42,838 nucleotides of DNA from UBA11540 sp045536425 (GCA_045536425.1 JAZSNN010000039.1:1-42838); one strand, 5' to 3'. Shown: positions 22,795 through 32,158, counted from the stretch's first letter. A program made the numbers and translations. Notes: a model not told the origin generated them from the letters alone.

Positions 22795-23826
22795 TTATCT
22801 CACATTGAATTTATAGCAAACGGTTTCGTTATACTCCTCGCCTTTTTTGAGGATGGGCTTTGGGAAATGGGGTATCGCCATACCGTTGGGGAAGGTCTGT
22901 GTTTCAAGGCAGAAGCCGTAGCGCTCGTCATAACACTTTTTGCCCTTTGCCTTTCTCTCGGACAAAAAGTTTGCGGTATAGAGCTGTACACCGGGCTGTG
23001 TGGTTTTTGTAACCATCTCGATGCCCGTCTTTTCAGAATATGCGACAGCAGCGAGCTTCATTCCCTTACCCTTTAAAATAAAGTTATGGTCATAGCCCTT
23101 GCCGTTTTTGAGGTTTTGGTCATCTGCCTCGATGTCCCTGCCGATAGCCTTTTCCTCGGTGAAGTCAAACGGCGTGCCCTTTACAGACAAAATCTTTCCC
23201 GTGGGCAGACAGTTTGAGTCGTTTTCGGTAAACTCGTCGGCATTGATTTTGAGAAGCGTGTCATATACAAGACCCGCATCGTGACCGTCGAGGTTGAAGT
23301 AGCAGTGGTTTGTCATCGCGCAGACGGTGTCCTTGTCGCAAACCGCACAGTAACTTAGCACAAGCTCGTTCTCGTCGGTGAAGGAATAGGTCGCGGTGAC
23401 TTTCATCTCTCCCGGGAAGCCCTCTTCCATATCGGCAGAAACGCGGGAGAAAACAACGCTCTCGCCCACGATTTCGGCATCCCACACGCGCTTGTCAAAG
23501 CCATTGACACCGCCGTGGAGATTGTTCGGCCCGTTGTTTACAGCGAGGGGGTATTCCACACCGTTTAGCGTAAATTTTGCTTCGCCGATTCGGTTGGCGT
23601 GTCTTCCGATTACAGCGCCAAGACAACCGTCGGAGGAGGTATATTCCTCTAAAGTGTCATAGCCAAGACAAACGTCGATGAGCGCACCCTTGCGGTCGGG
23701 GACACAGATAGAGCGGATAGCACAGCCGTAGCTGATAATCTCCACAAAAGCTCCGCTTTTGTTTTTTATGGTAAAAAGCTCGACGTCTTGTCCGTCAAAT
23801 CTGCCAAAGAACTCTCTTGTAATCAT
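22795..23826 (-). CDS. galM: Aldose 1-epimerase (mutarotase)
   Basis: 343 residues, the normal GalM length. It interconverts alpha and beta anomers of free aldoses such as galactose, glucose or xylose in the cytoplasm. Seen in order: GYDTLEEY, the sugar-binding Arg of GRHANRIG, NNLHGGVNGFDKRVWDAE, the catalytic His in TNHCYFNLDGHD, and the catalytic Glu in GFCLETQTFPNG. The start follows GAGGAT, which is part of the end of the upstream methyltransferase gene (1 bp gap), suggesting translational coupling. It would help feed sugars released by the GH3 enzyme and other glycosidases of the region into catabolism; specificity cannot be read from sequence. Confidence 0.93.
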   Translation of the reverse strand: MITREFFGRFDGQDVELFTIKNKSGAFVEIISYGCAIRSICVPDRKGALIDVCLGYDTLEEYTSSDGCLGAVIGRHANRIGEAKFTLNGVEYPLAVNNGPNNLHGGVNGFDKRVWDAEIVGESVVFSRVSADMEEGFPGEMKVTATYSFTDENELVLSYCAVCDKDTVCAMTNHCYFNLDGHDAGLVYDTLLKINADEFTENDSNCLPTGKILSVKGTPFDFTEEKAIGRDIEADDQNLKNGKGYDHNFILKGKGMKLAAVAYSEKTGIEMVTKTTQPGVQLYTANFLSERKAKGKKCYDERYGFCLETQTFPNGMAIPHFPKPILKKGEEYNETVCYKFNVR

Positions 23827-23827
23827 A

Positions 23828-24967
23828 CTAATCCTCTTTTTTCTGGTTTCTGAAATACATAAACAAGTCGCACTTTATCATACCGTTATAGAGCTTGCGC
23901 TTTCGGTCAGCCTTTGCACCAAAATGCTGTTCAAATTCCTCGCTCGGACTGATAACATAGTAACTCAGACGGTTTCTCTTTTCAAAAACCTCGCCCATAA
24001 TTTTATAGAGCTCGTTTGCCTTTTGAATGTCGAGAAGTCTCTCGCCATACGGCGGGTTTGTGATAACCACACCGCGCTCGGTGGGGATGTGAAAATCCTT
24101 CACGTCGCGGACCTCAGCCTTTATCTTGGAAGCGACACCCGCTTTTCTCGCGTTTTCCATCGTGAGCTTGACACAGTCGGGGTCGATATCAAAGGCAAAA
24201 GCCCGAAACTCTGCATCGCGCTTTACCTCGGCTACTGCTTTTTTGCGCTCACTTGTGAGAAGTGCCGAGCCACCGTCGAGCCATTTTTCAAAGGCAAAAT
24301 GACGGTTTATTCCGGGAGCAATATTCAGCGCCTTCAGCGCCGCCTCGATAACAAGCGTTCCCGAGCCACAGAACGGGTCGTAGACGTTGGAATCGTCATA
24401 CAGACGCGCGAGTGAAACGATGCCCGCAGCGAGAGTTTCCTTTATCGGTGCGTCGTTTGACTGTGCGCGGTATCCGCGCTTGTGAAGCGGTGTTCCGCTC
24501 GTGTCAAGACAGATAGACACCGCGTTCTTCATAATCGAAAACCTAATCTGTACAAGCGGGCCGCTCTCCTCAAACCAACTGATGTTGTACACGTCGGAAA
24601 GACTTTTTACTACCGCTTTTTTTATGATACTCTGACACGCGGGCACGCTCGCAAGGTCGGAGTTTAAGGACCATCCCGTAACCGTAAACGCGTAGTCGGA
24701 TTTTATATATTTCGAAAAATCGATAGCGCGCACGCCCTCAAAAAGCGCCTCGAAGCTACGCGCCTGAAACTCGCCCATAACAAGCAAAACGCGCTCAGCG
24801 GTTCTCAGCCACAGATTTGCCTTTGCGATCATCGACTCGTCACCAAAAAAACTAACCTTTCCGTTGTCTGCAACGACATTTTCGCCGCCAATCGCCTTTA
24901 TCTCAGCCGAAAGAACACTCTCAAGACCGAAAAGGCACGGACAACAGAACTTCAAACTTTTACCCAA
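23828..24967 (-). CDS. THUMP-domain class I rRNA methyltransferase (RlmL/YpsC type)
   Basis: 379 residues: ferredoxin-like start (FCCPCLFGLESVLSAEIKAIGG), a THUMP RNA-binding domain (about 55-155), and a Rossmann methyltransferase with motif DPFCGSGTLVIEAA and the catalytic NPPYGERL (an N-P-P-Y motif for methylating a base amino group). RlmL-type enzymes make N2-methylguanosine in 23S rRNA; the exact target here is inferred. There is no ATG at the start. TTG at 24967 follows a stop codon directly and is the longest option; TTG at 24955 would give MKFCCPCLFGLE, closer to usual family starts. It is followed 1 bp later by galM. Confidence 0.88.
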   Translation of the reverse strand: MGKSLKFCCPCLFGLESVLSAEIKAIGGENVVADNGKVSFFGDESMIAKANLWLRTAERVLLVMGEFQARSFEALFEGVRAIDFSKYIKSDYAFTVTGWSLNSDLASVPACQSIIKKAVVKSLSDVYNISWFEESGPLVQIRFSIMKNAVSICLDTSGTPLHKRGYRAQSNDAPIKETLAAGIVSLARLYDDSNVYDPFCGSGTLVIEAALKALNIAPGINRHFAFEKWLDGGSALLTSERKKAVAEVKRDAEFRAFAFDIDPDCVKLTMENARKAGVASKIKAEVRDVKDFHIPTERGVVITNPPYGERLLDIQKANELYKIMGEVFEKRNRLSYYVISPSEEFEQHFGAKADRKRKLYNGMIKCDLFMYFRNQKKED

Positions 24968-24996
24968 CTAATTTCAAATCCTTTCTGCCCGATTTC

Positions 24997-26076
24997 TCAG
25001 CAATTGTTAATGAAAAACCAGACTCCAACTAACAACAAAACAGCCAACAATATGGCGACAAGCACCTTTAATACGCTGACGGGGGATTTTCCCTTGACCT
25101 TTCCCGTGAGCCCCGAAACTGCCACAGAGAAGACCTTGCCCTTGTACTGATAGCTGTACAGCCACATTGCCGCGAAAACAAACTTGAAGGTGTTATTTTC
25201 AAACGAGGTGTCAACGTTGAGTGCCGCGACCTCGTCGGCATTTATCTTGCGGATGATTTCACCGCGAATGCGCTCTTTTATCTCGCTTTTCGCATCGGAA
25301 AATCCGTCTAACACTGGCTTTGTGTACATCTGCGCGGAATACCCCGAAAGATATTCGGGGGAGAACGGCTTTACAGCGTCCTTTGAGTAGTCCTCGCGCA
25401 CCACAACGCCGTTTTTTTCATCGGGGAATGCGGGTAACCACACGTCGTCATAGAACTTTCCAAAATGTCCCGAAACGTGACGCCAACGGGTTCGCCTTTC
25501 CTGACGCATAACGGTTTTTGTCTTGCCGTTTTGGTGGACGGTGTGCGGTACGGTGACGTAATAATAGTCACCCGCCTGTGCCGTATAGGTAGAAAAGGTG
25601 TCGCTGTCGTATGTATAAAACGGCAGGTAGATTCCCTTTAGGGAAAGCTCCTGTAATTTTTTCTTGAAATCCCTCGGTGCCCAAAAGCGCTTTTTTGCCC
25701 ATTTTTTGAGGATGTCACCCGCTTTTTCGCGGTCGATTTTAAAGGGTACCACACCATCGGGAACAAGCGACGGAAAATCCTCTAGATTTGCGGTCCTTGT
25801 TGACCCGCAGTAGACACATCTGCCCGAAACCTCGTCTGCGTTTATCACAAACTGTCCGCCGCAGTTTTTGCAGTTGACGGTTACCGTGTGTTCCCACACC
25901 TCAGACAGCTTTTCGCGGTCGGTGTAGTGAGAAAGCTCGTTTTCCTCGACCTTTCCCGTTTTGTCAAAGACGGTAATCTCTTTGCAGGAGGTGCATCTCA
26001 GCTGTTGAACAGCGGGGTCAAACTCCAACACACCACCGCACGAGGCACACTTCATATCCTTTACAAGCTCTGCCAT
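24997..26076 (-). CDS. Zinc-ribbon protein with C-terminal membrane anchor
   Basis: 359 residues. Two CxxC zinc ribbons are seen: CASCGG...CTSCKE (about 10-33) and CKNCGG...CVYCGS (about 68-92), followed by a conserved region starting DGVVPFKIDREKAGDILKKWAKKRFWAPRDFKK and LKGIYLPFYTYDS, and one C-terminal membrane segment (about 335-356). Such proteins are common in Clostridia and sometimes mis-named as helicase-like because of the ribbons; their function is not known. With the ribbons inside, the middle domain is probably cytoplasmic and anchored to the membrane. It starts 3 bp after the preceding gene, with GAGGAA as ribosome binding site, so they form an operon. Confidence 0.82.
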   Translation of the reverse strand: MAELVKDMKCASCGGVLEFDPAVQQLRCTSCKEITVFDKTGKVEENELSHYTDREKLSEVWEHTVTVNCKNCGGQFVINADEVSGRCVYCGSTRTANLEDFPSLVPDGVVPFKIDREKAGDILKKWAKKRFWAPRDFKKKLQELSLKGIYLPFYTYDSDTFSTYTAQAGDYYYVTVPHTVHQNGKTKTVMRQERRTRWRHVSGHFGKFYDDVWLPAFPDEKNGVVVREDYSKDAVKPFSPEYLSGYSAQMYTKPVLDGFSDAKSEIKERIRGEIIRKINADEVAALNVDTSFENNTFKFVFAAMWLYSYQYKGKVFSVAVSGLTGKVKGKSPVSVLKVLVAILLAVLLLVGVWFFINNC

Positions 26077-26079
26077 CTA

Positions 26080-26889
26080 CTATTCCTCGCTGGAGTCAGA
26101 GGAACTTTCGCCCTGCGACTCGTTTGTCGAAGAGGTCTCCTCTCCCGAAACCTCACTGCTGGAAACCTCTTCGCTCGAAACTTCGCTGGAAACCTCGCTC
26201 GAAACATCCTCAGAAACCACTTCGTTTACGTCATCGGGAGAGAACTTGACCGCTGTGATAACGTTGCCCGAATCGGTTTTCTCGAGGATATAATACATTG
26301 TTTTGTCGGGAATCGGCTCTTCGTCCTGCTTGAAGATATCCGATGCAATGCTCATAGGCGAGAGGTAATCGACGGTCAAAACAAGCTGACTGCCGTTTTT
26401 GACGACCTCGCGCACCTTTGGAGTGTAGTGGATAACCTGCGCGTTTGCAGGGACGTGGTACATCTTTGCAACCTCGTCATAGTAAAAGCTTGTCATATCG
26501 CTGTCAATGGTGGCGTGGGACAGAGTCACCGCATCGCCAAACATCTTTTTGCACCAAACGTCGAGGTCGATGGAGGGGATGAGCATAAAGCCGATGTCAT
26601 CAGTGGCGTATTTGTCGGTATCCTCGTTTAGAAGCACCGCCCACATCGAAGACTGCAAAAGCATTGTGCTGTCAGCCGCCCTAATGTCCGAAAACGGAAC
26701 GGGGTCGAACATAACGACAGGATATATTGCGCGTTCATATTTGATATAATCGTCGGAGGTATCAAACCAACCCTTTACAACGTTCACCGCACCGACGATG
26801 GTCGTGACTATACCTATCACCGTGAAAACAATGATAAGAAATCCGAGTATTGCTGCCGCAGGGCGCTTTCTTTTGTTTGTCTCAGCCAT
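26080..26889 (-). CDS. Membrane-anchored protein with Ser/Glu-rich tail, unknown
   Basis: 269 residues: a short basic N-terminus (ETNKRKRPAAA), one membrane segment (about 12-38), an extracytoplasmic domain (about 45-215) and a low-complexity acidic tail (about 220-269) built from EVSSE, EEVSS and GESSS units. I do not recognise the domain. It may be a surface-exposed protein whose tail spans the wall. It is first gene of an operon with the zinc-ribbon protein and has a good promoter on the minus strand. The divergent neighbour, the sortase, has a similar Ser/Glu/Lys-rich stretch. Confidence 0.7.
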   Translation of the reverse strand: MAETNKRKRPAAAILGFLIIVFTVIGIVTTIVGAVNVVKGWFDTSDDYIKYERAIYPVVMFDPVPFSDIRAADSTMLLQSSMWAVLLNEDTDKYATDDIGFMLIPSIDLDVWCKKMFGDAVTLSHATIDSDMTSFYYDEVAKMYHVPANAQVIHYTPKVREVVKNGSQLVLTVDYLSPMSIASDIFKQDEEPIPDKTMYYILEKTDSGNVITAVKFSPDDVNEVVSEDVSSEVSSEVSSEEVSSSEVSGEETSSTNESQGESSSDSSEE

Positions 26890-26919
26890 AATATCCCGCC
26901 TTTTGTAATATATAAATAT

Positions 26920-26948
26920 ATTGTACTAGATTTTGGGGATTTTATCAA
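26920..26948 (-). promoter_or_regulatory. Promoter of the zinc-ribbon operon
   Basis: On the minus strand TTGATA (26948-26943), 17 nt, TACAAT (26925-26920). Confidence 0.75.
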
Positions 26949-26962
26949 GCAAAATTTAGCAC

Positions 26963-26991
26963 TTCACATTTATAAAAAATGATGGTATAAT
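26963..26991 (+). promoter_or_regulatory. Promoter of the sortase gene
   Basis: TTCACA (26963-26968), 17 nt, TATAAT (26986-26991), with ATGG before the -10 box. It is back to back with the promoter at 26920-26948. Confidence 0.7.
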
Positions 26992-27024
26992 TGTTACATT
27001 GATTTAAAAACGAAAGGTGATTAT

Positions 27025-28080
27025 ATGAAGATAAAACATCTTGCGGTGCTCATAGCATCGGGACTGACCGTTATTGCGATAGTGTTGGCTATGGCTTTTG
27101 CGGGAGGCGAAAACAAACCCACAAACACAACCTCTCACACAGAGCTTTCGATGACCGACTCCTCCAGCGAGGACAGCTCTGTAGATACCTCGAGCGAAGA
27201 TAGCTCCGAAACCTCAAGCGAGGAAAGCTCAAAAGAGACTTTCTCAAAGGAAACCTCGTCGAAAGTGACTTCCTCAAAGGAAACATCTTCAAAAGAGACC
27301 TCTTCAAAGGAGACCTCCTCGAAGAACAACGAGCCGACCTATGACGGAACGATAAGCGTTGCAAAGATTGACACCTCAAAGATGCAGGCGCTCTACAAGA
27401 GAAACAAGGATACAATCGGCTGGATAAAGATTCCCAACACGAATATCGACTACGGCGTAGTACAGGAAAACTTCTCGGGCGAGTATATGACCCTCGACTA
27501 CGACAAGAAGTACAACAAGGACGGAGATGCAATCTGGGCAGATGCTTGGAACACCTTCGGCACCCGCGACCAGCTTTCCAAAAACACCATCATCTACGGT
27601 CACAACTGGACTAACTACAAGCGTCCTATACAGCTTGGCAGACCTAGCGATAAGCACTTCTCACAGCTCGCGGCATACGACTATATAAACTTCGCGAGAT
27701 CCAACCCCTACATCAGCTTCTCCACCCTTGAGGAAGAGATGTACTGGCAGATTTTTGCAGTGTTCTACGTTGAGGTGCCCGATTCCTATGCGGGCTCAAA
27801 GGACTTCTACTATATCAACGAAACCCCCGAAAGCCTTGTGGCGTTTACAGACGAGGCAATGGACAGAAGTATGTTCGACTTTGGCGTGACCGTCACCGAA
27901 AATGATAAGATTTTGACCCTCTCGACCTGTACCAGAGTTTATAACAAAGAGGCTCTCGCCGCAGGCAGAAGAAAGGACCAGCAGAGATTTGTCGTTATGG
28001 CAAAGCTGATGCCCAAGGGCGCCGAGCTCACCCCAATGAATATCACAGTAAACAAAGATATGAAAGAACCCCAGTTCTAA
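27025..28080 (+). CDS. srtB: Class B sortase with Ser/Lys/Glu-rich stalk
   Basis: 351 residues. An N-terminal membrane anchor (about 8-27) is followed by a low-complexity stalk (about 40-105, tandem SSKET units) and the sortase domain. The domain shows GWIKIPNTNIDYGVVQ, the catalytic His193 in YGHNWT, the nucleophile Cys302 in LSTCTR and Arg321 in QRFVVMAKL, in the spacing of class B enzymes. It should sit outside the membrane and join a substrate with a sorting signal to the wall or to a pilin; no obvious substrate with a sorting motif is in the window. Class B sortases usually lack such a long stalk. Ribosome binding site AAAGGTG. It is monocistronic. Confidence 0.92.
   Translation: MKIKHLAVLIASGLTVIAIVLAMAFAGGENKPTNTTSHTELSMTDSSSEDSSVDTSSEDSSETSSEESSKETFSKETSSKVTSSKETSSKETSSKETSSKNNEPTYDGTISVAKIDTSKMQALYKRNKDTIGWIKIPNTNIDYGVVQENFSGEYMTLDYDKKYNKDGDAIWADAWNTFGTRDQLSKNTIIYGHNWTNYKRPIQLGRPSDKHFSQLAAYDYINFARSNPYISFSTLEEEMYWQIFAVFYVEVPDSYAGSKDFYYINETPESLVAFTDEAMDRSMFDFGVTVTENDKILTLSTCTRVYNKEALAAGRRKDQQRFVVMAKLMPKGAELTPMNITVNKDMKEPQF
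27224..27331 (+). repeat. In-gene tandem repeat encoding SSKET units
   Basis: About seven imperfect 15-bp units (TCCTCAAAGGAAACC and variants) encode (T/S)SK(E/V)T repeats in the sortase stalk. Repeat number may vary between strains by slippage without changing frame. Confidence 0.8.
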
Positions 28081-28086
28081 AAAAAC

Positions 28087-28121
28087 AACGGCGCAACCGA
28101 TAAGGTTGTGCCGTTTGCGCT
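28087..28121 (+). terminator. Terminator after the sortase gene
   Basis: AACGGCGCAACC, loop GATAA, GGTTGTGCCGTT (one G-U pair) starting 7 nt after the stop, followed by a T-poor then T-rich stretch. Confidence 0.7.
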
Positions 28122-28154
28122 TTATTTCTGTTATTCTGCTTTTTCAAAGGTTTG

Positions 28155-28748
28155 TCATCTGCTAAACCACCGTTCAAAAAGCTCTACAATATAAAACTTC
28201 ACCTTATATTTTTGGGTGCCCGTTATGACGTCCTCGCCTTTTTCGGAGAGAACCTGTTCGAGTTCCCCTTCGTCCATAGCAGACGCAAGACAGATTGGCG
28301 GAAACATCACACACCACCAGTTTTTGCCTTCTGCTTTTCCAATCTCCACCCGCACCGCGTCATACATTCCTGCGGGGAGGGTATAGTCGTCATAGTGCCG
28401 AGTTTCAAAATACATTCTGCAAAGCGAGGCGGTCACGTCATAGTCAAACCCGCTTTTTGAAATTTCGTCCCTTGCCACAGCCTCTATCTTTTGCAGATTT
28501 TCCCTTGCAAGTGTCTGTGCCTTTTCAAGACTCTCCGCGCCCGAAAAAAGCTCCCCCGTTTCACTGAGCACCCTGTCGCGCACCTTAAGCTTCAGCTCTT
28601 GGTCAGCCTCGCTGTCGGAGTTTGCGAGTATATGTAATCGCAATACCTCATCTCTCACCGCCGAGCAATCCGAAGCAAAAGAAAAGGTCGAGGTCAAGGC
28701 AATAGACAAAACAAATCCCAAAATCATCGCAATTTCAAATTTTTTCAT
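28155..28748 (-). CDS. spoIIR: Stage II sporulation protein R
   Basis: 197 residues from the ATG at 28748; AAGGAGT lies 8 nt before it, whereas the in-frame GTG at 28757 is too close to that site. It has a signal peptide (MKKFEIAMILGFVLSIALTSTFSFA), then LRLHILANSDSEADQELKLKVRDRVL and YDDYTLPAGMYDAVRVEIG...NWWCVMFPPICLASA, the unmistakable SpoIIR signatures. Made in the forespore under sigma-F, it is secreted across the septum to trigger SpoIIGA-dependent processing of pro-sigma-E in the mother cell. This shows the host is, or descends from, an endospore former. It is divergent from polA; I could not find a clear sigma-F promoter by eye. Confidence 0.95.
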   Translation of the reverse strand: MKKFEIAMILGFVLSIALTSTFSFASDCSAVRDEVLRLHILANSDSEADQELKLKVRDRVLSETGELFSGAESLEKAQTLARENLQKIEAVARDEISKSGFDYDVTASLCRMYFETRHYDDYTLPAGMYDAVRVEIGKAEGKNWWCVMFPPICLASAMDEGELEQVLSEKGEDVITGTQKYKVKFYIVELFERWFSR

Positions 28749-28857
28749 ATCACACACTCCTTACGTCAAAGAAAGTGTGGACGAGTTTTTTGAAACCTAT
28801 ACAAAATTTCCCAAAAATGTGGTACAATAGTAACATCAAACGTGAAAAGGTGAATGT

Positions 28858-31461
28858 ATGAAATTTCTTGTAATCGACGGAAACAGCGTCTTCAACAGAG
28901 CATTCTATGGAATTAAACTGCTCTCCACCTCGGAGGGTATCTTTACCAATGCCATCTACGGATTTTTGAACATACTTTTTTCCATCTCCGACGAGGTGAA
29001 GCCCGACGCTACGGCTATCACCTTCGACGTAAAAGCCCCGACATTCCGCCACAAATATTACAGCGAATATAAAGCAACGAGAAAGGGAATGCCCCCCGAG
29101 CTTGCGATGCAGCTGCCGATTTTAAAGGAGCTTCTTGTCGACCTCGGCTACACCTTGGCAGAAAAGAGCGGGTTTGAGGCAGACGACCTCATCGGCACCT
29201 TTTCCCAGACCTGCGCCGACAAGGGCTATGAGTGCGTAATTGCGACAGGCGATAAAGATAGCTTACAGCTCGTAAACGATAACGTCACCGTGCGCCTCAC
29301 TGCGACCTTTGCGGGTAGGACAAGCTCCACCGCCTTCACCCCCGACACCTTCCGCGAGAAATACTGCACCGACCCGATAGGACTCATTGATATAAAAGCG
29401 CTGATGGGCGACTCCTCCGATAACGTCCCCGGTGTTGCGGGTATCGGTGAAAAGACCGCCTGCGCCCTCATCTCAAAGTATGGCAATATTGAATATATCT
29501 ACGACCACCTCGACGAAATCGAGGCGACGCAGTCTGTGAAAAATAAGCTCGAGGCGGGAAAAGACTCCGCCTTTATGAGCAAATATCTCGTCACCATAAA
29601 AAAGGACGTTGATTTCGACTCCGACCCCGTAAACTACCGCAGAAAGCCGATAAATCGTCCCGCAGCATACAAGACTTTTATGAAGCTCGAAATGCCCACA
29701 ATGATTCAGAAACTAAACCTCTGGGACGCTATGGACGAAGCAGAAGAACCCACATCACAAGCCGCTTCTGAAACAAAAGAGTACACCGCAAAGGAACTCT
29801 CAAACCCCGCAGAGCCCCGCGCGGAGAAAGAGCTTTTTGTGCACGTTGAGTATGACGGGGAAACTCCAGAGTGCGTCATCTTCATCGGCGAGGAAAAGGT
29901 GTGGTATATCGAAAAAAGCAACCCCGATTTTCTCGGAATTATACAAAAAGTTTTTACAGGTTTACAGTCAAAGCTCATCACCTCCGACTGCAAAAAGCTG
30001 TATAAATTCACACTCAAAAATGGAATAAAAATCCCCCGACCCGAGTTTGACATACTCCTTTCGTGCTACATTTGTGACCCGTCGGAAACGGATTATTCGC
30101 TCAAAAAAACAATGCTGAAATTCCCCACAACCAAGACAAAGCTTGTGGGCGACGTTGTTGAAAACTCTGTTGAAAATGTTAAAAACTCGCTTGTACTGCC
30201 GTCTTTGTATAATTCACTATCAGCAGAAATTGACAAAAACGGACAGAAAAAGCTGCTCGATGAGGTGGAAATTCCGCTTTCCGAGGTTCTGTCGGATATG
30301 GAGCTTTGTGGCTTTTTGATAGACCGCGAGGGACTTATAAATTTCGGAGAAGAACTCTCGAAAAGAATTGAAAAAATACAGAAAGAAATCTTCGAAATCT
30401 GTGGCGAAACCTTCAATCTAAACTCCCCGAAACAGCTCGGAGATATACTCTTTGTAAAACTCGGACTCCCCCATGCGAAGAAAACAAAATCGGGCTACTC
30501 CACAAATGCCGAGGTGCTCGAAAAGCTTCGCGGATACCATCCTGCTGTGGACTTGATACTCGAATACCGCAAGCTTTCAAAGCTCAACTCCACCTATGTC
30601 GAGGGACTTTTGAAGGCTATTGCCGAGGACGGCAGAATCCACACCACCTTCAACCAGACCGAAACGAGAACGGGCAGAATAAGCTCTCTCGAGCCAAATC
30701 TCCAAAATATCCCCGTGAGAACGCAGGAGGGAAGCAGGCTTCGCGAGTTCTTCCTTGCACAAGAGGGAAAGGTGCTCGTCGATGCCGACTACTCGCAGAT
30801 TGAGCTGAGGGTACTCGCCCACGTCGCAAACGACAGACATATGCTCGATGCCTTTGCAAACGGAGTGGACATCCACACCGCGACAGCGGCACAGGTGTTT
30901 GGAGTGCCGCTCGATTTCGTCACACCGCAGATGAGAAGTCGCGCAAAGGCGGTAAACTTTGGCATCGTCTATGGAATTGGCGCATTTTCGCTTTCAAAGG
31001 ACATCGGCGTTTCGGTAAAGGAAGCCGACAGCTATATAAAGAGCTACCTCGAAAACTTCAGCGGAGTCGACCGCTATATGAAGACCACAGTTGAAGAGGG
31101 CAAGGAAAAGGGCTTTGTCAGCACGATGTTTGGCAGACGCCGATATATGCCCGAGCTTCGTTCCTCTAACAGAATGATAGTCGCGGCAGGCGAGCGAATC
31201 GCGATGAATATGCCGATTCAGGGTACCGCTGCCGATATCATCAAAATCGCGATGGTGCGCGTCTACGACCGCCTCAAAAACGACGGACTCAAATCAAAGC
31301 TCATAATGCAGGTGCACGACGAACTGATTATCGAAACCCTTGAAAACGAGCGTGAGCAGGTTCAAAAACTCCTAGCCGAAGAGATGGAAAATGCCGTCAG
31401 CCTGAACGTTAGACTGAAAGCCGATACAAGCTGTGGTAAAAACTGGCTGGAGGCAAAATGA
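28858..31461 (+). CDS. polA: DNA polymerase I
   Basis: 867 residues. The N-terminal 5'-3' exonuclease (about 1-290) has DGNSVFNRAFYGI, ATGDKDSLQLV and GVAGIGEKTA. The middle domain (about 310-460) has the shape of a 3'-5' exonuclease but lacks the usual acidic start (no FDTET-like motif; VHVEYDGE instead), so proofreading is probably absent, as in many Firmicute Pol I enzymes. The polymerase domain (about 465-867) has DADYSQIELRVLAHVA, RSRAKAVNFGIVYGI and QVHDELIIE, all catalytic Asp residues kept. It fills gaps and removes primers during replication and repair. A GGTACAAT -10 box (28821-28828) precedes the gene. Its stop overlaps the next start (ATGATG), which is unusual since coaE or mutM often follow polA in Firmicutes. 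Confidence 0.97.
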   Translation: MKFLVIDGNSVFNRAFYGIKLLSTSEGIFTNAIYGFLNILFSISDEVKPDATAITFDVKAPTFRHKYYSEYKATRKGMPPELAMQLPILKELLVDLGYTLAEKSGFEADDLIGTFSQTCADKGYECVIATGDKDSLQLVNDNVTVRLTATFAGRTSSTAFTPDTFREKYCTDPIGLIDIKALMGDSSDNVPGVAGIGEKTACALISKYGNIEYIYDHLDEIEATQSVKNKLEAGKDSAFMSKYLVTIKKDVDFDSDPVNYRRKPINRPAAYKTFMKLEMPTMIQKLNLWDAMDEAEEPTSQAASETKEYTAKELSNPAEPRAEKELFVHVEYDGETPECVIFIGEEKVWYIEKSNPDFLGIIQKVFTGLQSKLITSDCKKLYKFTLKNGIKIPRPEFDILLSCYICDPSETDYSLKKTMLKFPTTKTKLVGDVVENSVENVKNSLVLPSLYNSLSAEIDKNGQKKLLDEVEIPLSEVLSDMELCGFLIDREGLINFGEELSKRIEKIQKEIFEICGETFNLNSPKQLGDILFVKLGLPHAKKTKSGYSTNAEVLEKLRGYHPAVDLILEYRKLSKLNSTYVEGLLKAIAEDGRIHTTFNQTETRTGRISSLEPNLQNIPVRTQEGSRLREFFLAQEGKVLVDADYSQIELRVLAHVANDRHMLDAFANGVDIHTATAAQVFGVPLDFVTPQMRSRAKAVNFGIVYGIGAFSLSKDIGVSVKEADSYIKSYLENFSGVDRYMKTTVEEGKEKGFVSTMFGRRRYMPELRSSNRMIVAAGERIAMNMPIQGTAADIIKIAMVRVYDRLKNDGLKSKLIMQVHDELIIETLENEREQVQKLLAEEMENAVSLNVRLKADTSCGKNWLEAK

Positions 31462-32138
31462 TGAAGAAGATTTTTTATAAAGAATGGGCATACGTTGTCG
31501 GAATGATGGCGGTGGCACTCGCTACCGCTTTCACCGAAAAGGCGGACTTGGGACTTTCGATGGTGGTTGCCCCTGCCTATCTTTTGCACCTCATTCTTTC
31601 CCCAATCCTGCCGTTTGTCACCTTTGGCACAGCGACCTATATGTTTCAGGGACTTCTCTTGATAGTTATGTGCCTTGTGATAGGCGGATTCAGATTTTCC
31701 TATCTCTTTTCCTTTGTCACCGCGGTGCTGTACGGCTACCTGCTGGATTTGATGATGATTCCCGTGTCCTTCATCCCCACCGATTCCGTTTGGGTCAGGA
31801 TAGCGCTCTACGTTTTGGGAATAGTCCTCTGCTCGTTTGGTGTATCGATGATGTTCCATACATATATAAAGCCCGAGGTCTACGAGCTTTTTGTAAAAGA
31901 GGTTTCAGCACGTTTTTCGCTCGATATAAACCGCGTCAAGATCGTCTACGATATAAGTAGCTGTGCTCTTGCGGTGGCGGTGTCGCTGATAGCTTTTGGC
32001 GCTCTCTATGGAGTAGGCATTGGAACGGTCATCTGCGCGTTTGTAAACGGCATAATGATAGCCGCGTTTTCAAGGCTTCTTGACAAAAATTTTGACTTCA
32101 AGCCTCGCTTTTCACGACTTGAAAGAATAATGTCCTGA
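31458..32138 (+). CDS. DUF6198/YczE-like integral membrane protein
   Basis: 226 residues with about six membrane segments: EWAYVVGMMAVALATAFTEKADLG (a Gly/Ala-rich first helix), VTFGTATYMFQGLLLIVMCLVIGGF and ALYVLGIVLCSFGVSMMFHTYIKP. The arrangement matches the YczE/YyaS/DUF6198 family of putative membrane transport or permease-like proteins of unknown substrate. It overlaps polA by 4 bp with no strong own ribosome binding site, so it is translationally coupled. The next gene, an ECF S component, starts 20 bp later, so polA, this gene and the S component form one transcription unit. Confidence 0.8.
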   Translation: MMKKIFYKEWAYVVGMMAVALATAFTEKADLGLSMVVAPAYLLHLILSPILPFVTFGTATYMFQGLLLIVMCLVIGGFRFSYLFSFVTAVLYGYLLDLMMIPVSFIPTDSVWVRIALYVLGIVLCSFGVSMMFHTYIKPEVYELFVKEVSARFSLDINRVKIVYDISSCALAVAVSLIAFGALYGVGIGTVICAFVNGIMIAAFSRLLDKNFDFKPRFSRLERIMS

Positions 32139-32158
32139 TTCGAGATAGGTAAAAGACA

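Noticed and set aside
27224..27331. Regular 15-bp repeats considered as a CRISPR or VNTR locus outside genes
   Set aside because: No spacers, and the units are in frame in the sortase stalk as codons for SSKET.
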